From assembly GCA_020633315.1 (NCBI GenBank), contig JACKDV010000004.1, forward strand, positions 1-64,000: a stretch of 64,000 bases of DNA, read 5' to 3'. Position numbers and translations under genes: made by a program. Position 1 is the first letter of the stretch. Each line of letters begins with the position of its first letter. The DNA comes from Myxococcales bacterium (GTDB lineage Bacteria > Myxococcota_A > Polyangia > Nannocystales > Nannocystaceae). This document shows, piece after piece, positions 1-8,401 of the stretch. The notes beneath the pieces were generated by a model. That model was not told the DNA's origin, searched no databases, and was given only the letters and a program-made list of their open reading frames with translations.

Positions 1-1986
1 ACGGAGACGGAGAGTGCGGACGGGAGCTCGAGCGGCGGACCCAGCTGTGGCGACGGCGTGGTCGATGCGGGCGAGGACTGCGACGGGGCCGACCTCGGCG
101 GCATGGACTGCATGGGGCGGGGCTTCGACGGCGGCGATCTCGGCTGCAACGACGACTGCACCTTCGACGAGTCGATGTGCACGCTCAACTGCGGCAACGG
201 GATGATCGACGACGGCGAGGAGTGCGACGGCGACGACCTCGGCGGCATGGACTGCGTCACCTACGACCCGGCCATGTACTACGGCGGCGAGCTCGGCTGT
301 AACGACGACTGCACCTTCGACGCGATGATGTGCGTCACCGAGTCCTGCGGCGACGACATGATCAACGGCATGGACGTGTGCGACGGCGCCGACCTCGGCG
401 TCGAGGACTGCACCACCCAGGAGTACATGCCGGGCGTGTTCTTCGACGGCGGCACCCTGGCCTGTGCCCCGGGCTGCGGCATGTTCGACACCGCGGGCTG
501 CTACGTCTGTGGTGACGACACCATCGGCGGCCCCGAGGTCTGCGACGGCACCGATCTCGGCGGCGAGGACTGCATCACCCAGGGCTTCGAAGGCGGCACG
601 CTGGCCTGCGACGCGGCCTGCGGCGCGTACGACACCTCGGGCTGCTTCGCCTGTGGCGACGGCGTCCTCAACGGCGCGGAGGAGTGCGACGGCACGGACT
701 TCGGCGGCGAGAGCTGCGGCAGCCTCACGCCCTTCCCGGGCGGCAGCCTCGGCTGCAACCTGGACTGCACCATCGACACCAGCGGCTGCGGCTACACCTT
801 CTGCTCCACCCCGGGCTCGGCCGTGGGCCCCGCCGAGGGCACGATCACCCAGGACACCATCGCGGTGCCGGCCCTCGGGGCCTTCGTCACCGACGTCAAC
901 GTGTACGTCGATGCCTCCCACACCTGGGTCGGCGACCTCGACGTCACCGTCCGCCACGTGGAGTCCAACTCCTCACAGCAGATGTTCGACGAGGCCTGCG
1001 GCAACGTCGACAACATGCTGGTCACCTTCGACTCGGCGGCGGGCGCCCCTCCGGCGTGCGTCAGCCCGGTGGGCAACGGGATGGCCTCGCTGCCCGACCC
1101 GGGCACCCTCGACGCCTACACCGGCATGCCCGATGGCGCGTCGACCTGGGAGATCACCATCCTCGACAACGCCGACGGCGACGGCGGCACGCTCAACGAG
1201 TGGTGCGTGGACTTCCAGATCGGACCCGATCCCAACAACTGCGGCGACGGCATCGTCACCTTCGCCGAGGATTGCGACGGCGCCAACCTCGGTGGGGAGA
1301 GCTGCACCAGCCTGGGCTACCTCGCCGGCGGCACGCTGGCCTGCGACGGCGGCTGTGTGTTCGACACCTCGCTGTGCGACGCCACGGAGGGCATCTGCGG
1401 CAACAACACCATCGAGAACGACGGCGTCGTTCCCGACGAGGTGTGCGACAACAAGGAGCTGAACTTCACCACCTGTGAGGACCTCGGCTTCGTGGGCGGC
1501 TCGCTCGATTGCAGCTTCCCCACCTGTAGCTTCGACATCGGCGAGTGCTCCAACTCGGTCATCGCCGTGTGTGCCACCCCGGCCGCGGCCATCGACGATG
1601 CCGCTCCGGTCAACAGCACGATCACCGTCCCGGTGGGCAGCGGCAACGTGGCCGACCTCGACGTCCACCTCGACATCACCCACACCTGGGACGCGGACCT
1701 CGACATCACGCTCACCCACGACGCCACGGGGACCAGCATCCCGCTGTTCACCGACCTCTGCGGGAGCGGCGACGACGTGTTCGCGTTCCTCAACGACGAG
1801 GCCAACGGCCCGGCCAACTGCGTCGCGCCGGTCGCGATCGAGGGCAACATCACCCCGGAGGCCCCCGCCCTGCTGTCGACCTTCGACGGCGAGCTCGCCG
1901 AGGGCGACTGGACCCTCAACGTCGTCGACGACGCCGTCAACGACAGCGGCACCCTCAACCGGTGGTGCATCTACATCACCCCGTAA
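1..1986 (+). CDS. Secreted Cys-rich repeat protein with two P-domains (5' truncated)
   Basis: The frame is open to the left edge, so the start and any signal peptide are missing; 661 residues are visible. A GTG at 58 lies inside a repeat unit and is not the start. Seven units of about 45-50 residues follow the pattern CG(D/N)..-E.CDG..LGG..C-GG.L.C...C..D...C: five at about residues 15-260 and two at about 415-515. They alternate with two beta domains (about 265-410 and 520-661) that look like the P/Homo-B domain of proprotein convertases, with HTWVGDLDVT, GGTLNEWCVDF and the parallel HTWDADLDIT, GGTLNRWCIYI. Such Cys repeats are common in extracellular myxobacterial proteins and usually have unknown ligands; the Cys pairs probably form disulfides outside the cell. 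No protease catalytic domain is visible. An enzymatic N-terminal part could lie upstream of the window. Confidence 0.85.
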   Translation, partial: TETESADGSSSGGPSCGDGVVDAGEDCDGADLGGMDCMGRGFDGGDLGCNDDCTFDESMCTLNCGNGMIDDGEECDGDDLGGMDCVTYDPAMYYGGELGCNDDCTFDAMMCVTESCGDDMINGMDVCDGADLGVEDCTTQEYMPGVFFDGGTLACAPGCGMFDTAGCYVCGDDTIGGPEVCDGTDLGGEDCITQGFEGGTLACDAACGAYDTSGCFACGDGVLNGAEECDGTDFGGESCGSLTPFPGGSLGCNLDCTIDTSGCGYTFCSTPGSAVGPAEGTITQDTIAVPALGAFVTDVNVYVDASHTWVGDLDVTVRHVESNSSQQMFDEACGNVDNMLVTFDSAAGAPPACVSPVGNGMASLPDPGTLDAYTGMPDGASTWEITILDNADGDGGTLNEWCVDFQIGPDPNNCGDGIVTFAEDCDGANLGGESCTSLGYLAGGTLACDGGCVFDTSLCDATEGICGNNTIENDGVVPDEVCDNKELNFTTCEDLGFVGGSLDCSFPTCSFDIGECSNSVIAVCATPAAAIDDAAPVNSTITVPVGSGNVADLDVHLDITHTWDADLDITLTHDATGTSIPLFTDLCGSGDDVFAFLNDEANGPANCVAPVAIEGNITPEAPALLSTFDGELAEGDWTLNVVDDAVNDSGTLNRWCIYITP

Positions 1987-1999
1987 CGCTGACCACGAG

Positions 2000-4159
2000 C
2001 TAGCCACGATCCCGGGACGCGCCCTCCACCGAGGGCGCGTCCCTTCGTTTCGAAGGCCGCGTCACCGCCCAGATCTCCACGGGCTCGCGCTTGCCCTTCA
2101 CCGAGATCGGCGGCAGCGCCTCGAAGCGCAGCCCCGGGGCCTCGCCGGCCTCGCGCCGCATCACCGCCGACGCGATCACCTGCCCGGGCCCCGCGGCCGA
2201 GCACAGCCGCGCTCCCAGGTTGACCGCGTCGCCGATCACCGTGAAGTCCATGCGGCTGCGGGCGCCCATCGCCCCCAGCACCACCTCGCCCGCGTTGAGC
2301 CCCACCCCCACCTGCAGCCGCGGGGCCTCGGGCGGCAGCGCGGCGTTGACCGCCTCGACCGCCTCCACCATCTCCACCGCGCAGGCCAGCGCCCGCGCCT
2401 CCATGCCCGGGCCGCGGAAGGTGGCCATCAGTTCGTCGCCCACGAACTTGTCGATGTCGCCGCCGTGGCGCTCGACCACCTCGGCCTGGGCCTCGAGGTA
2501 GCGGTTGAGCATCACCACCACCTCCTCGGGCTCCACCGTCTCTGAGAACGCGGTGAAGCCCCGCACGTCGGAGAACAGCACGGTGAGCCGCGTGCGCTGG
2601 CCCTGTCGCTCCACCGTGGACTCCGAGGCGTCGACCGAGCCCACGGTGGCCTTCGAGACGAACTTGCTCAGCTCGAGCTTCTTGCGGATCTCTCCGATCA
2701 TGTGGTTGAGGCGATCGCCGAGCCGGCCGATCTCGTCGCGCGAGCGCACCGGCACCCGCACGTCGAGCCGGCCCTCGCCCACGCGATCGGCCACGTCGCC
2801 CATGGTGGAGACCGGCCGCACCACCAAGAAGCGCAGCCCGAAGTAGAGCAGCCCCAGGGTGACCACGATGGTGAGCGCGGCGAAGCCCAGGCCGGTGAGC
2901 ATGAGGCGACGGCGACTCTCCGTCGCGGCGCTGGTGTCGACCACCACCTCGATCGCCCCGCGCAGCTCGTAGTCGGTGCCGTGGCACTGCTGGCACTGCG
3001 CGTCGTTGGTGAGCGGCTCCACGAACACGAAGCGCTCCGCCTCCTCGTCGAGCCCGCCCGCGCCCTGGCCCCCGGCCACGCCCAGGTGCAGCACCTCGGC
3101 CACCGCGGCCGGCGGCTCGGGGTGCGCGAAGGCATCCCGGTACAGCCGCCCCTGCGCGTCGTGCAGGGTGAGCGAGCTGACCGTGCCCGTGGCCGCCACC
3201 CCGTCGAGGAAGCGCGCGATGAGCCGACCCAGGCCCGAGAGCATCACGTGGCGCAGCGACACGTCGGCCGCGCTCAGCAGGGCCTGGCGGGGCTCGGGCG
3301 GGCCGGTGGTGGCGGTCACCAGCACCCCGCGCCAGCGATCCTCCTCCTCGTGGCAGGCGTGGCACTGCGGGTCGTTGGCCAGCGGCCGCACCCGGGCCCG
3401 CACCCCGTCGACGATCGCCGTCACCGGCTCGCCCGTGGCGTAGGCCTGGCGCAGCACCCCCGGGTCGAGCGCGAGCTCCGGGCCTCCCGAGAAGGCCGCG
3501 TCGCCGTCGGGGTCGAGCACGGTCACGCTGCGCAGGCCGTCCACCTGCGCCGCGAGCTCGCCGAGGTATGCGTCGAGGCGATCCTCGTGCTCGGCCGTCA
3601 TGATCTGCACGAAGGCCGAGCTCGCCACTGCGCCCAGGGCATCGTCGGTCTCGTCGCCGCCCGCGAGCTGGACGGGAGCCCCCGCGGTGCCCAGGGTGAG
3701 CACGCCTCGCAGCTCGCCTTGCTCGTGGCACTTGCGGCAGCGCTCCTCGTTGGGCACGGGCAGCGCGGTGGTCGAGGCATCGGGCCGCTGGGTGCCCTCA
3801 CCGGCCAGCACCGCCCGCACGTGCGCGGGCAGCCGCTCGGGGGCGGGCGGCGGCGGGAGCTCGCCGAACACCTCCTCGCCCGAGGGCGCGTAGATCCTCA
3901 CCTCGGCCGTGGCCAGGCGCTCCCGGGCCTCGCGGATCATGTTGCGCGCGGTGATTCCGTTGCCCGAGAGCATCGCGGTGCGCACCCCGGCCGCCAGGCC
4001 CTGGGCCACGTTCTCGGTGGCCGCCCGCCCGCTGCGTCGCATCTCGTCGAGCTGCAGGCGGGCGTTGATCGCCGCGGGCAGGGCGAAGCCCAGCGTCAGC
4101 GTGACCAGCAAGACCAGCGCGATCTTGATGACGAGGCTCTCTCGCACCGCGGTCCACAT
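2000..4159 (-). CDS. Membrane class III nucleotidyl cyclase with three-haem periplasmic sensor
   Basis: 719 residues, ATG start. Order: N-terminal membrane segment (about residues 10-32); a periplasmic region of about 380 residues with three CxxCH haem c sites, CRKCH (about 140), CHACH (about 265) and CQQCH (about 388), spaced about 125 residues apart as in a triplicated sensor unit; a second membrane segment (about 412-436); HAMP (about 437-490); then an adenylate/guanylate cyclase domain to about 690. The cyclase has the first metal Asp in LFSDVRGFT, the second metal site and substrate Lys in DKFVGDELMA, and the transition-state region DFTVIGDAVNLGARL. Product inferred: cAMP or cGMP made in response to redox state or a gas bound by covalent haem; which nucleotide cannot be read with certainty. 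It stands alone on its strand. The C-terminal codons encode a terminator hairpin. Confidence 0.88.
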   Translation of the reverse strand: MWTAVRESLVIKIALVLLVTLTLGFALPAAINARLQLDEMRRSGRAATENVAQGLAAGVRTAMLSGNGITARNMIREARERLATAEVRIYAPSGEEVFGELPPPPAPERLPAHVRAVLAGEGTQRPDASTTALPVPNEERCRKCHEQGELRGVLTLGTAGAPVQLAGGDETDDALGAVASSAFVQIMTAEHEDRLDAYLGELAAQVDGLRSVTVLDPDGDAAFSGGPELALDPGVLRQAYATGEPVTAIVDGVRARVRPLANDPQCHACHEEEDRWRGVLVTATTGPPEPRQALLSAADVSLRHVMLSGLGRLIARFLDGVAATGTVSSLTLHDAQGRLYRDAFAHPEPPAAVAEVLHLGVAGGQGAGGLDEEAERFVFVEPLTNDAQCQQCHGTDYELRGAIEVVVDTSAATESRRRLMLTGLGFAALTIVVTLGLLYFGLRFLVVRPVSTMGDVADRVGEGRLDVRVPVRSRDEIGRLGDRLNHMIGEIRKKLELSKFVSKATVGSVDASESTVERQGQRTRLTVLFSDVRGFTAFSETVEPEEVVVMLNRYLEAQAEVVERHGGDIDKFVGDELMATFRGPGMEARALACAVEMVEAVEAVNAALPPEAPRLQVGVGLNAGEVVLGAMGARSRMDFTVIGDAVNLGARLCSAAGPGQVIASAVMRREAGEAPGLRFEALPPISVKGKREPVEIWAVTRPSKRRDAPSVEGASRDRG
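2014..2043. terminator. Perfect 13-bp hairpin between convergent genes
   Basis: GGGACGCGCCCTC (2014-2026), a 4-nt loop CACC and the exact complement (2031-2043), followed by a T-rich stretch TTCGTTTCG on the + strand. It lies 28 nt after the stop of the Cys-repeat gene and inside the last codons of the convergent cyclase gene. It would therefore terminate + strand transcription and also fold in the 3' end of the cyclase mRNA. Confidence 0.75.
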
Positions 4160-4168
4160 GCAGCCGCG

Positions 4169-4174
4169 ATCGTA
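4169..4174 (-). promoter_or_regulatory. -10-like TACGAT upstream of the cyclase start
   Basis: TACGAT ends 9 nt before the ATG at 4159 with no Shine-Dalgarno sequence between, suggesting a leaderless or nearly leaderless transcript. It is part of a 10-bp perfect palindrome ATCGTACGAT (4169-4178). The rest of 4160-4357, between the cyclase start and the amylase stop, shows no gene. Confidence 0.4.
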
Positions 4175-4357
4175 CGATGCAGGCCACCGTCGGGATCACC
4201 GCCGCCACGATTCACCGTAAGCGACCCGGCGGTGCTGGCGTTCCGGGGCGCAGGAGGGCCCCTCGCTCCCGAGCCCACGAACCCAGACGATCCCTTCCGT
4301 ATCCGGGGACGGGGCCGAGAACGCTCGGGGGCGGGGGTCCTTCCGCCTGCCCTCCGG

Positions 4358-6148
4358 CTACGGGGTCACCAGCACCCGCATGCCGCGAGCCGGCACGCTC
4401 ACCGAGCCCCCGCTCACGTCGACCATCTCTTCGCTCAGCTCGTCGAGGTAGCTGCCGTCGGGCAGGCCGCCCACGTCGCTCGCCGCGTCACCGCGGTTGA
4501 TCGCCACGTACACCTCCTCGTCGAGCTCCGGGTCGCCCACCGCCAGCTCCATCACGTAGGCCAGGGTGTCGTAGTCGGAGGAGACGGTGGAGCGCGAGCC
4601 GTAGCGCAGGGCCGGGTGCGCGGCCCGGATGGCGGTGAGGCGGGTGAGGCGATCTCGCAGGAGCTGCTGGCCCGCGCTGTAGCCCCCCGTGTTCCAGTCC
4701 ATGGGGCGGCGGTTGTCGGGATCGCCCGCGCCGGCCAGGCCGATCTCGTCGCCGTAGTAGACCAGCGGCGCGCCCGGGGTGGTCATGATGACGCCGAAGC
4801 CCACCGCCACCCGCTCGAAGGCGGAGGTGCCCGCGGGGAGCCCCGGGGGGCTGTTCCAGCCCAGGTCGTCGGGATCGTTCCACCACGGGTCGCCGTTGGC
4901 CAGCGGCACGTCCTGCGCGTAGTGGATCACCCGCGGCAGGTCGTGGTTGCCGATGAAGGTGCTCATCACCGCCCCCGACCAGTAGTAGTCGTCGTTGGCG
5001 TCCATGAAGCCGGCCAGGTCGCTCATCGCCCCCTGCCGCATCAGCACCTTCTCCACCAGCTGGGTGCGCAGCGGGAAGTCGAACTGGCCGTCGAGCATCT
5101 GGTCGTTGACGTAGTAGGCGATCTGCGTCTGGTCGCCGGTGAAGGTCTCGCCCACCATGTAGAAGCGCTGCACCAGCTCGCCCTCGCCGTCGTAGCGATC
5201 GAGATCGGCCACGGCCCGGCTGCGGATGTCGAGCAGCCACGCGTCCTCGATGTGCTTGACCGCGTCGAGGCGGAAGCCGTCGGCCCCCGTCTGCTCGGCC
5301 CACCACACCGCGTTGTCCACCGAGAACTGACGGGCCTCGGGGTTGGTGAAGTCGAAGTCGGGCAGGTAGCTGGTGAACCAGCAGCGCTTGCCCTCGTCGC
5401 CGTCCCAGCTGCAGCCCGAGCCGCACACGCAGTTGCCCCCCGCGCCGTTGTCGTTGGGCCAGAACCAGGTCGAGTGCTCGGCGTAGACCGGCGAGTCCTC
5501 GTGCACGTGGTTCATCGCGTAGTCGAAGATCACCTTGAGGTCGTGGTCGTGCGCGACCATGACCAGCTCTTGCAGCTTGGCCAGGTTGCCGAAGTGCTCC
5601 TCGGGGGCCTCGAGGTCGGCGGGCCAGTAGCCGTGGTAGGCGGTGTACTCGTAGCTGTCGCTCACCCCCAGGCCCGAGGACGAGGTGTTGTCCATCGGCA
5701 CCGTGACCCACAGGGTGTTGACGCCGAGCTCGTTGAAGTAGCCGCCCTCGATGCGATCGATCACCCCCTGCCAGTCGCCGCCGTGCCAGTCGACGGGCTC
5801 GAGCACGGGGGCGCCGTGGGGCGCGTCGTTGCTGAGGTCGCCGTTCTCGAAGCGGTCGACGAACACGAAGTAGATGATCGAGTCGCGCCAGTCCCAGGTG
5901 CCGTCGGCCGGCGGGGGCGGAGGCGACCCGTCGTCGCCGGCGTCCATGCCCGTGTTGCCGCCGGTGCCCGTGCCGGTGCCCCCGGCCGGGAAGCCATCGG
6001 AGGGGTCGTAGGTGTCGGGCGGGGGATCCAGGCTCTCGGCCGACATCAGGGCATCCGAGCCGCAGCCGGCCAGGGCGAGGGCGGGACCCAGGGCGAGCGC
6101 GAGCGCAGCCGACGAGCGAGGACGAGAGGGAAGGCGTGGCATGGTCAT
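4358..6148 (-). CDS. Lipoprotein alpha-amylase family (GH13) glycoside hydrolase
   Basis: 596 residues from the ATG at 6148, chosen because it overlaps the upstream gene's TGA as ATGA; a TTG at 6160 is the only longer option. A basic n-region, a long Ala/Leu stretch and lipobox LAGC predict a lipoprotein, followed by a Gly/Thr/Pro linker (about 50-85). GH13 regions: I DYAMNHV (about 205), II GFRLDAVKH with the nucleophile Asp (about 290), III MVGETF with the acid/base Glu (about 332), IV FIGNHD (about 400). All catalytic residues are present. A Cys-rich insert (CVCGSGCSW) precedes region II. Known family role: hydrolysis or transglycosylation of alpha-1,4-glucans. Here it probably acts at the outer membrane or cell surface. 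Exact specificity cannot be read. Confidence 0.9.
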   Translation of the reverse strand: MTMPRLPSRPRSSAALALALGPALALAGCGSDALMSAESLDPPPDTYDPSDGFPAGGTGTGTGGNTGMDAGDDGSPPPPPADGTWDWRDSIIYFVFVDRFENGDLSNDAPHGAPVLEPVDWHGGDWQGVIDRIEGGYFNELGVNTLWVTVPMDNTSSSGLGVSDSYEYTAYHGYWPADLEAPEEHFGNLAKLQELVMVAHDHDLKVIFDYAMNHVHEDSPVYAEHSTWFWPNDNGAGGNCVCGSGCSWDGDEGKRCWFTSYLPDFDFTNPEARQFSVDNAVWWAEQTGADGFRLDAVKHIEDAWLLDIRSRAVADLDRYDGEGELVQRFYMVGETFTGDQTQIAYYVNDQMLDGQFDFPLRTQLVEKVLMRQGAMSDLAGFMDANDDYYWSGAVMSTFIGNHDLPRVIHYAQDVPLANGDPWWNDPDDLGWNSPPGLPAGTSAFERVAVGFGVIMTTPGAPLVYYGDEIGLAGAGDPDNRRPMDWNTGGYSAGQQLLRDRLTRLTAIRAAHPALRYGSRSTVSSDYDTLAYVMELAVGDPELDEEVYVAINRGDAASDVGGLPDGSYLDELSEEMVDVSGGSVSVPARGMRVLVTP

Positions 6149-8322
6149 GGCGAGCCGCAAGGCGAGGATTCGGGCACGAGCACCCGCAGCGAGCGGGGCT
6201 CCATGGGAAGGACGGCCCCCTGGGGACCGAGCTCGAAGCGTTCTCCCGACAGGGCATCCTTATACCAGCCGGGCACGGGCGTCGAGTTGGCCGGGAGGTC
6301 CACCGACGACGCCGTGGGCGCGCGCGAGAGCACCACCACCGCGGGCAGGCCGTCGCCCGCGTCGCGCACGAAGGCATAGTCGTCGCGCCCCGTCACCAGC
6401 GCGCGACGATCGCCCTGCCGCAGCGCGGGCTGGCAGCGGCGCAGCTGGGCCACGCGACGCACCAGCGCGAGCTGCTCCTGCTGCGCGGGGAGCAGCGCCT
6501 CGGGCCCCGGCATCACGCGACGGTTGTCCGGGTCGGTCCCGCCCGCCAGGCCCAGCTCGTCGCCGTAGTAGATCACGGGCAGCCCGGGCAGCGTGAGCAC
6601 CAGCGACAGCGCCAGTCCGGTGCGCTGGTACACGGCGTCGGAGGTGGGGATCGCGGGCGGGTCGGCCCAGGGATCGCCCGCCGCGTCGCCGCTGGCCTCG
6701 GAGGCGAAGCGGGTCACGTCGTGGTTGCCGATCATCAGGCCCATGAGCGCGCCCGAGCCCGCCAGCGCGCGGTCGGTGCTGGCGAGGCTGGCCTCCACCG
6801 CGGAGAAGTCGGCGGTGCCGTGGGCGAGCACGTCGCGGATCACCCACATCAGGGGGAAGTCGAACGCGCTGTCGATCCCGTCGGGGCCCAGGTAGTAGCG
6901 GATGATCTCGGTGCCGCCCGCCCCGGGACCGGTGAAGATCTCGCCCAGGGTGAAGCCCGCCGCGCGCGGGCCGGTGTCGGCCCACAGCGCGTGGGCGATC
7001 CGACGGGTGACCGCGCGCGGCATCATGGGCACCGCGTCGATGCGGAAGCCGTCGGTGTCGAACGCGTCGTGCCACCAAAGGGCGTCCTGCACCGCCAGCT
7101 CCATCACCTCCGACTTCTCGAAGCGCAGGTCGGGCAGGTAGGGGGTGAACCAGCACACCTCGATGAACGCCCCCCACGGGCAGGTGGGCGAGCCGCAGAT
7201 GCACTCGGGATCGTGCTCGTGGAACCAGCCGTTGACGTGGCCCTCGGCCACCCGCGGGTTGTCCTCGTAGAGATGGTTGGGCACCAGGTCGAGCAGCACC
7301 CGCATGCCGCGGGCGTGCGCCTCGTCGACCAGGGCGTGCAGGGCCGCCTCTCCGCCCAGGCGAGGATCGACCGCGCGGGTGTCGAGTGGCCAATAGCCGT
7401 GGTAGCCCTCGTAGAGGTGGTCGTCGTCGCGGCCCTCTCGGGCCTCGGTGGGGTTGAGGTACACCGGCGACAGCCACAGCGCCGACACCCCCAGCGCCTC
7501 GTAGGTGCCCGCGCGCAGCTCGGCCAGCACCCCGTCGAGGGTGCCCCCGGCCCGCGCCCCCGGATCGGGCGGAGGATCGAGGGGCGCTCCCCCGTCGCCG
7601 CGATAGCGATCGAGCATGATCTGGTAGACGATCCCGCCGGTCCACTGCGGCGCGACCGGCTGCACCCAGCCCACGCCGGTCACCGGATCGGTGGCGCGGC
7701 CCTCCCGATCGATCGCCTCCACCTCCACGCGGTGCTTGCCGCGCTGGCGCCCGCTCGCGCGCAGGCGCAGGGTCTGCTCGGCCTCGTCCACCGCCTCGAG
7801 CGACAGCGGCGTGCCGTCGCCCAGCCGCGCCACCACGGCGCCGGGATCGAGGGCCGCGCCGTCGCGCGCCGGGGTGAAGGCCAGCTCCACCGCGAAGCCA
7901 TCGGGCGCATCCTCGATCACCTCGAGCACCTCGAGCCGGGGCCGCTCGCAGTCGGGCACCTCGAGCCGAGAGATCTCCAGCCCCTCGGGCTCGCGAAAGG
8001 TGGTGAGGGCATTGTGGGGATCGAGCCGGCCCTTGCCCTCCTCCACCACCAGGTAGCCGTGCACCCCGGGAGGGAGCTGGAGCTGGGCGAGCTGCCACTG
8101 CCCCTCCGGGAAGTCCTGCATGGGGATGGCGCGCTCCCAGCCGTCCCAGCTCCCCATCACCGACAGGCGCTCGCCCGAGCGCCGCGGGGCTCCCCAGATC
8201 ACCGCCTCGCAGCCATCGCCCGTGGCGGCCGGCTCGGGCTCGCCGCAGCCGAGCGCGAGCAGGCACGCGAGCCCTCCCGACGTCATTCGCGCCGCAGCAC
8301 GGGAGCCTGGCCAGATGCCCAC
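6145..8322 (-). CDS. Lipoprotein GH13 amylase with N-terminal CBM48-like domain
   Basis: 725 residues from the GTG at 8322. That start is preferred because a -10 hexamer TATGAT ends 7 nt upstream and it gives a 26-residue lipoprotein signal with two Arg and lipobox LALGC; an ATG at 8334 lies within the hexamer. Order: CBM48/glycogen-binding-like domain (VMGSWDGWERAIPM, about 45-100), Ig-like beta region (about 130-215), then GH13 with region I DLVPNHLYE (about 345), II GFRIDAVPM (about 425), III LGEIF (about 459), IV MIGNHDVTRF (about 530). All three catalytic carboxylates are present. The domain order resembles pullulanase, neopullulanase or maltogenic amylases. The stop overlaps the start of the next GH13 gene by 4 nt, so the two amylases are co-translated. 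Confidence 0.88.
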   Translation of the reverse strand: MGIWPGSRAAARMTSGGLACLLALGCGEPEPAATGDGCEAVIWGAPRRSGERLSVMGSWDGWERAIPMQDFPEGQWQLAQLQLPPGVHGYLVVEEGKGRLDPHNALTTFREPEGLEISRLEVPDCERPRLEVLEVIEDAPDGFAVELAFTPARDGAALDPGAVVARLGDGTPLSLEAVDEAEQTLRLRASGRQRGKHRVEVEAIDREGRATDPVTGVGWVQPVAPQWTGGIVYQIMLDRYRGDGGAPLDPPPDPGARAGGTLDGVLAELRAGTYEALGVSALWLSPVYLNPTEAREGRDDDHLYEGYHGYWPLDTRAVDPRLGGEAALHALVDEAHARGMRVLLDLVPNHLYEDNPRVAEGHVNGWFHEHDPECICGSPTCPWGAFIEVCWFTPYLPDLRFEKSEVMELAVQDALWWHDAFDTDGFRIDAVPMMPRAVTRRIAHALWADTGPRAAGFTLGEIFTGPGAGGTEIIRYYLGPDGIDSAFDFPLMWVIRDVLAHGTADFSAVEASLASTDRALAGSGALMGLMIGNHDVTRFASEASGDAAGDPWADPPAIPTSDAVYQRTGLALSLVLTLPGLPVIYYGDELGLAGGTDPDNRRVMPGPEALLPAQQEQLALVRRVAQLRRCQPALRQGDRRALVTGRDDYAFVRDAGDGLPAVVVLSRAPTASSVDLPANSTPVPGWYKDALSGERFELGPQGAVLPMEPRSLRVLVPESSPCGSP

Positions 8323-8329
8323 GGCGTGG

Positions 8330-8335
8330 ATCATA
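8330..8335 (-). promoter_or_regulatory. -10 hexamer TATGAT of the amylase operon
   Basis: TATGAT on the minus strand ends 7 nt before the GTG at 8322, consistent with a leaderless mRNA for the two-amylase operon. No Shine-Dalgarno sequence is present. Confidence 0.5.
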
Positions 8336-8340
8336 CGAGG

Positions 8341-8350
8341 GACGGCCGTC
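8341..8350. promoter_or_regulatory. 10-bp palindrome in the divergent promoter region
   Basis: GACGGCCGTC is a perfect palindrome between the amylase operon (minus) and the TPR/ASPIC/cytochrome operon (plus). Its position would suit an operator, but no regulator is known. Confidence 0.25.
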
Positions 8351-8389
8351 CGTGGGGGGCGCTCGTCGGTGACCGAGGCGCCTCCGTTG

Positions 8390-8395
8390 TAGACT
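8390..8395 (+). promoter_or_regulatory. -10-like TAGACT, 6 nt before ATG
   Basis: TAGACT ends 6 nt before the ATG at 8402. A transcript starting about 7 nt downstream would begin at the start codon itself, i.e. be leaderless. Confidence 0.45.
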
Positions 8396-8401
8396 GGCGC
8401 G

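Noticed and set aside
2702..6379. 1225-residue open frame on the + strand opposite the cyclase and amylase genes
   Set aside because: It is the antisense shadow of GC-rich genes: His/Arg/Ala/Gly-rich, no domain, and it covers two well-supported genes on the other strand.
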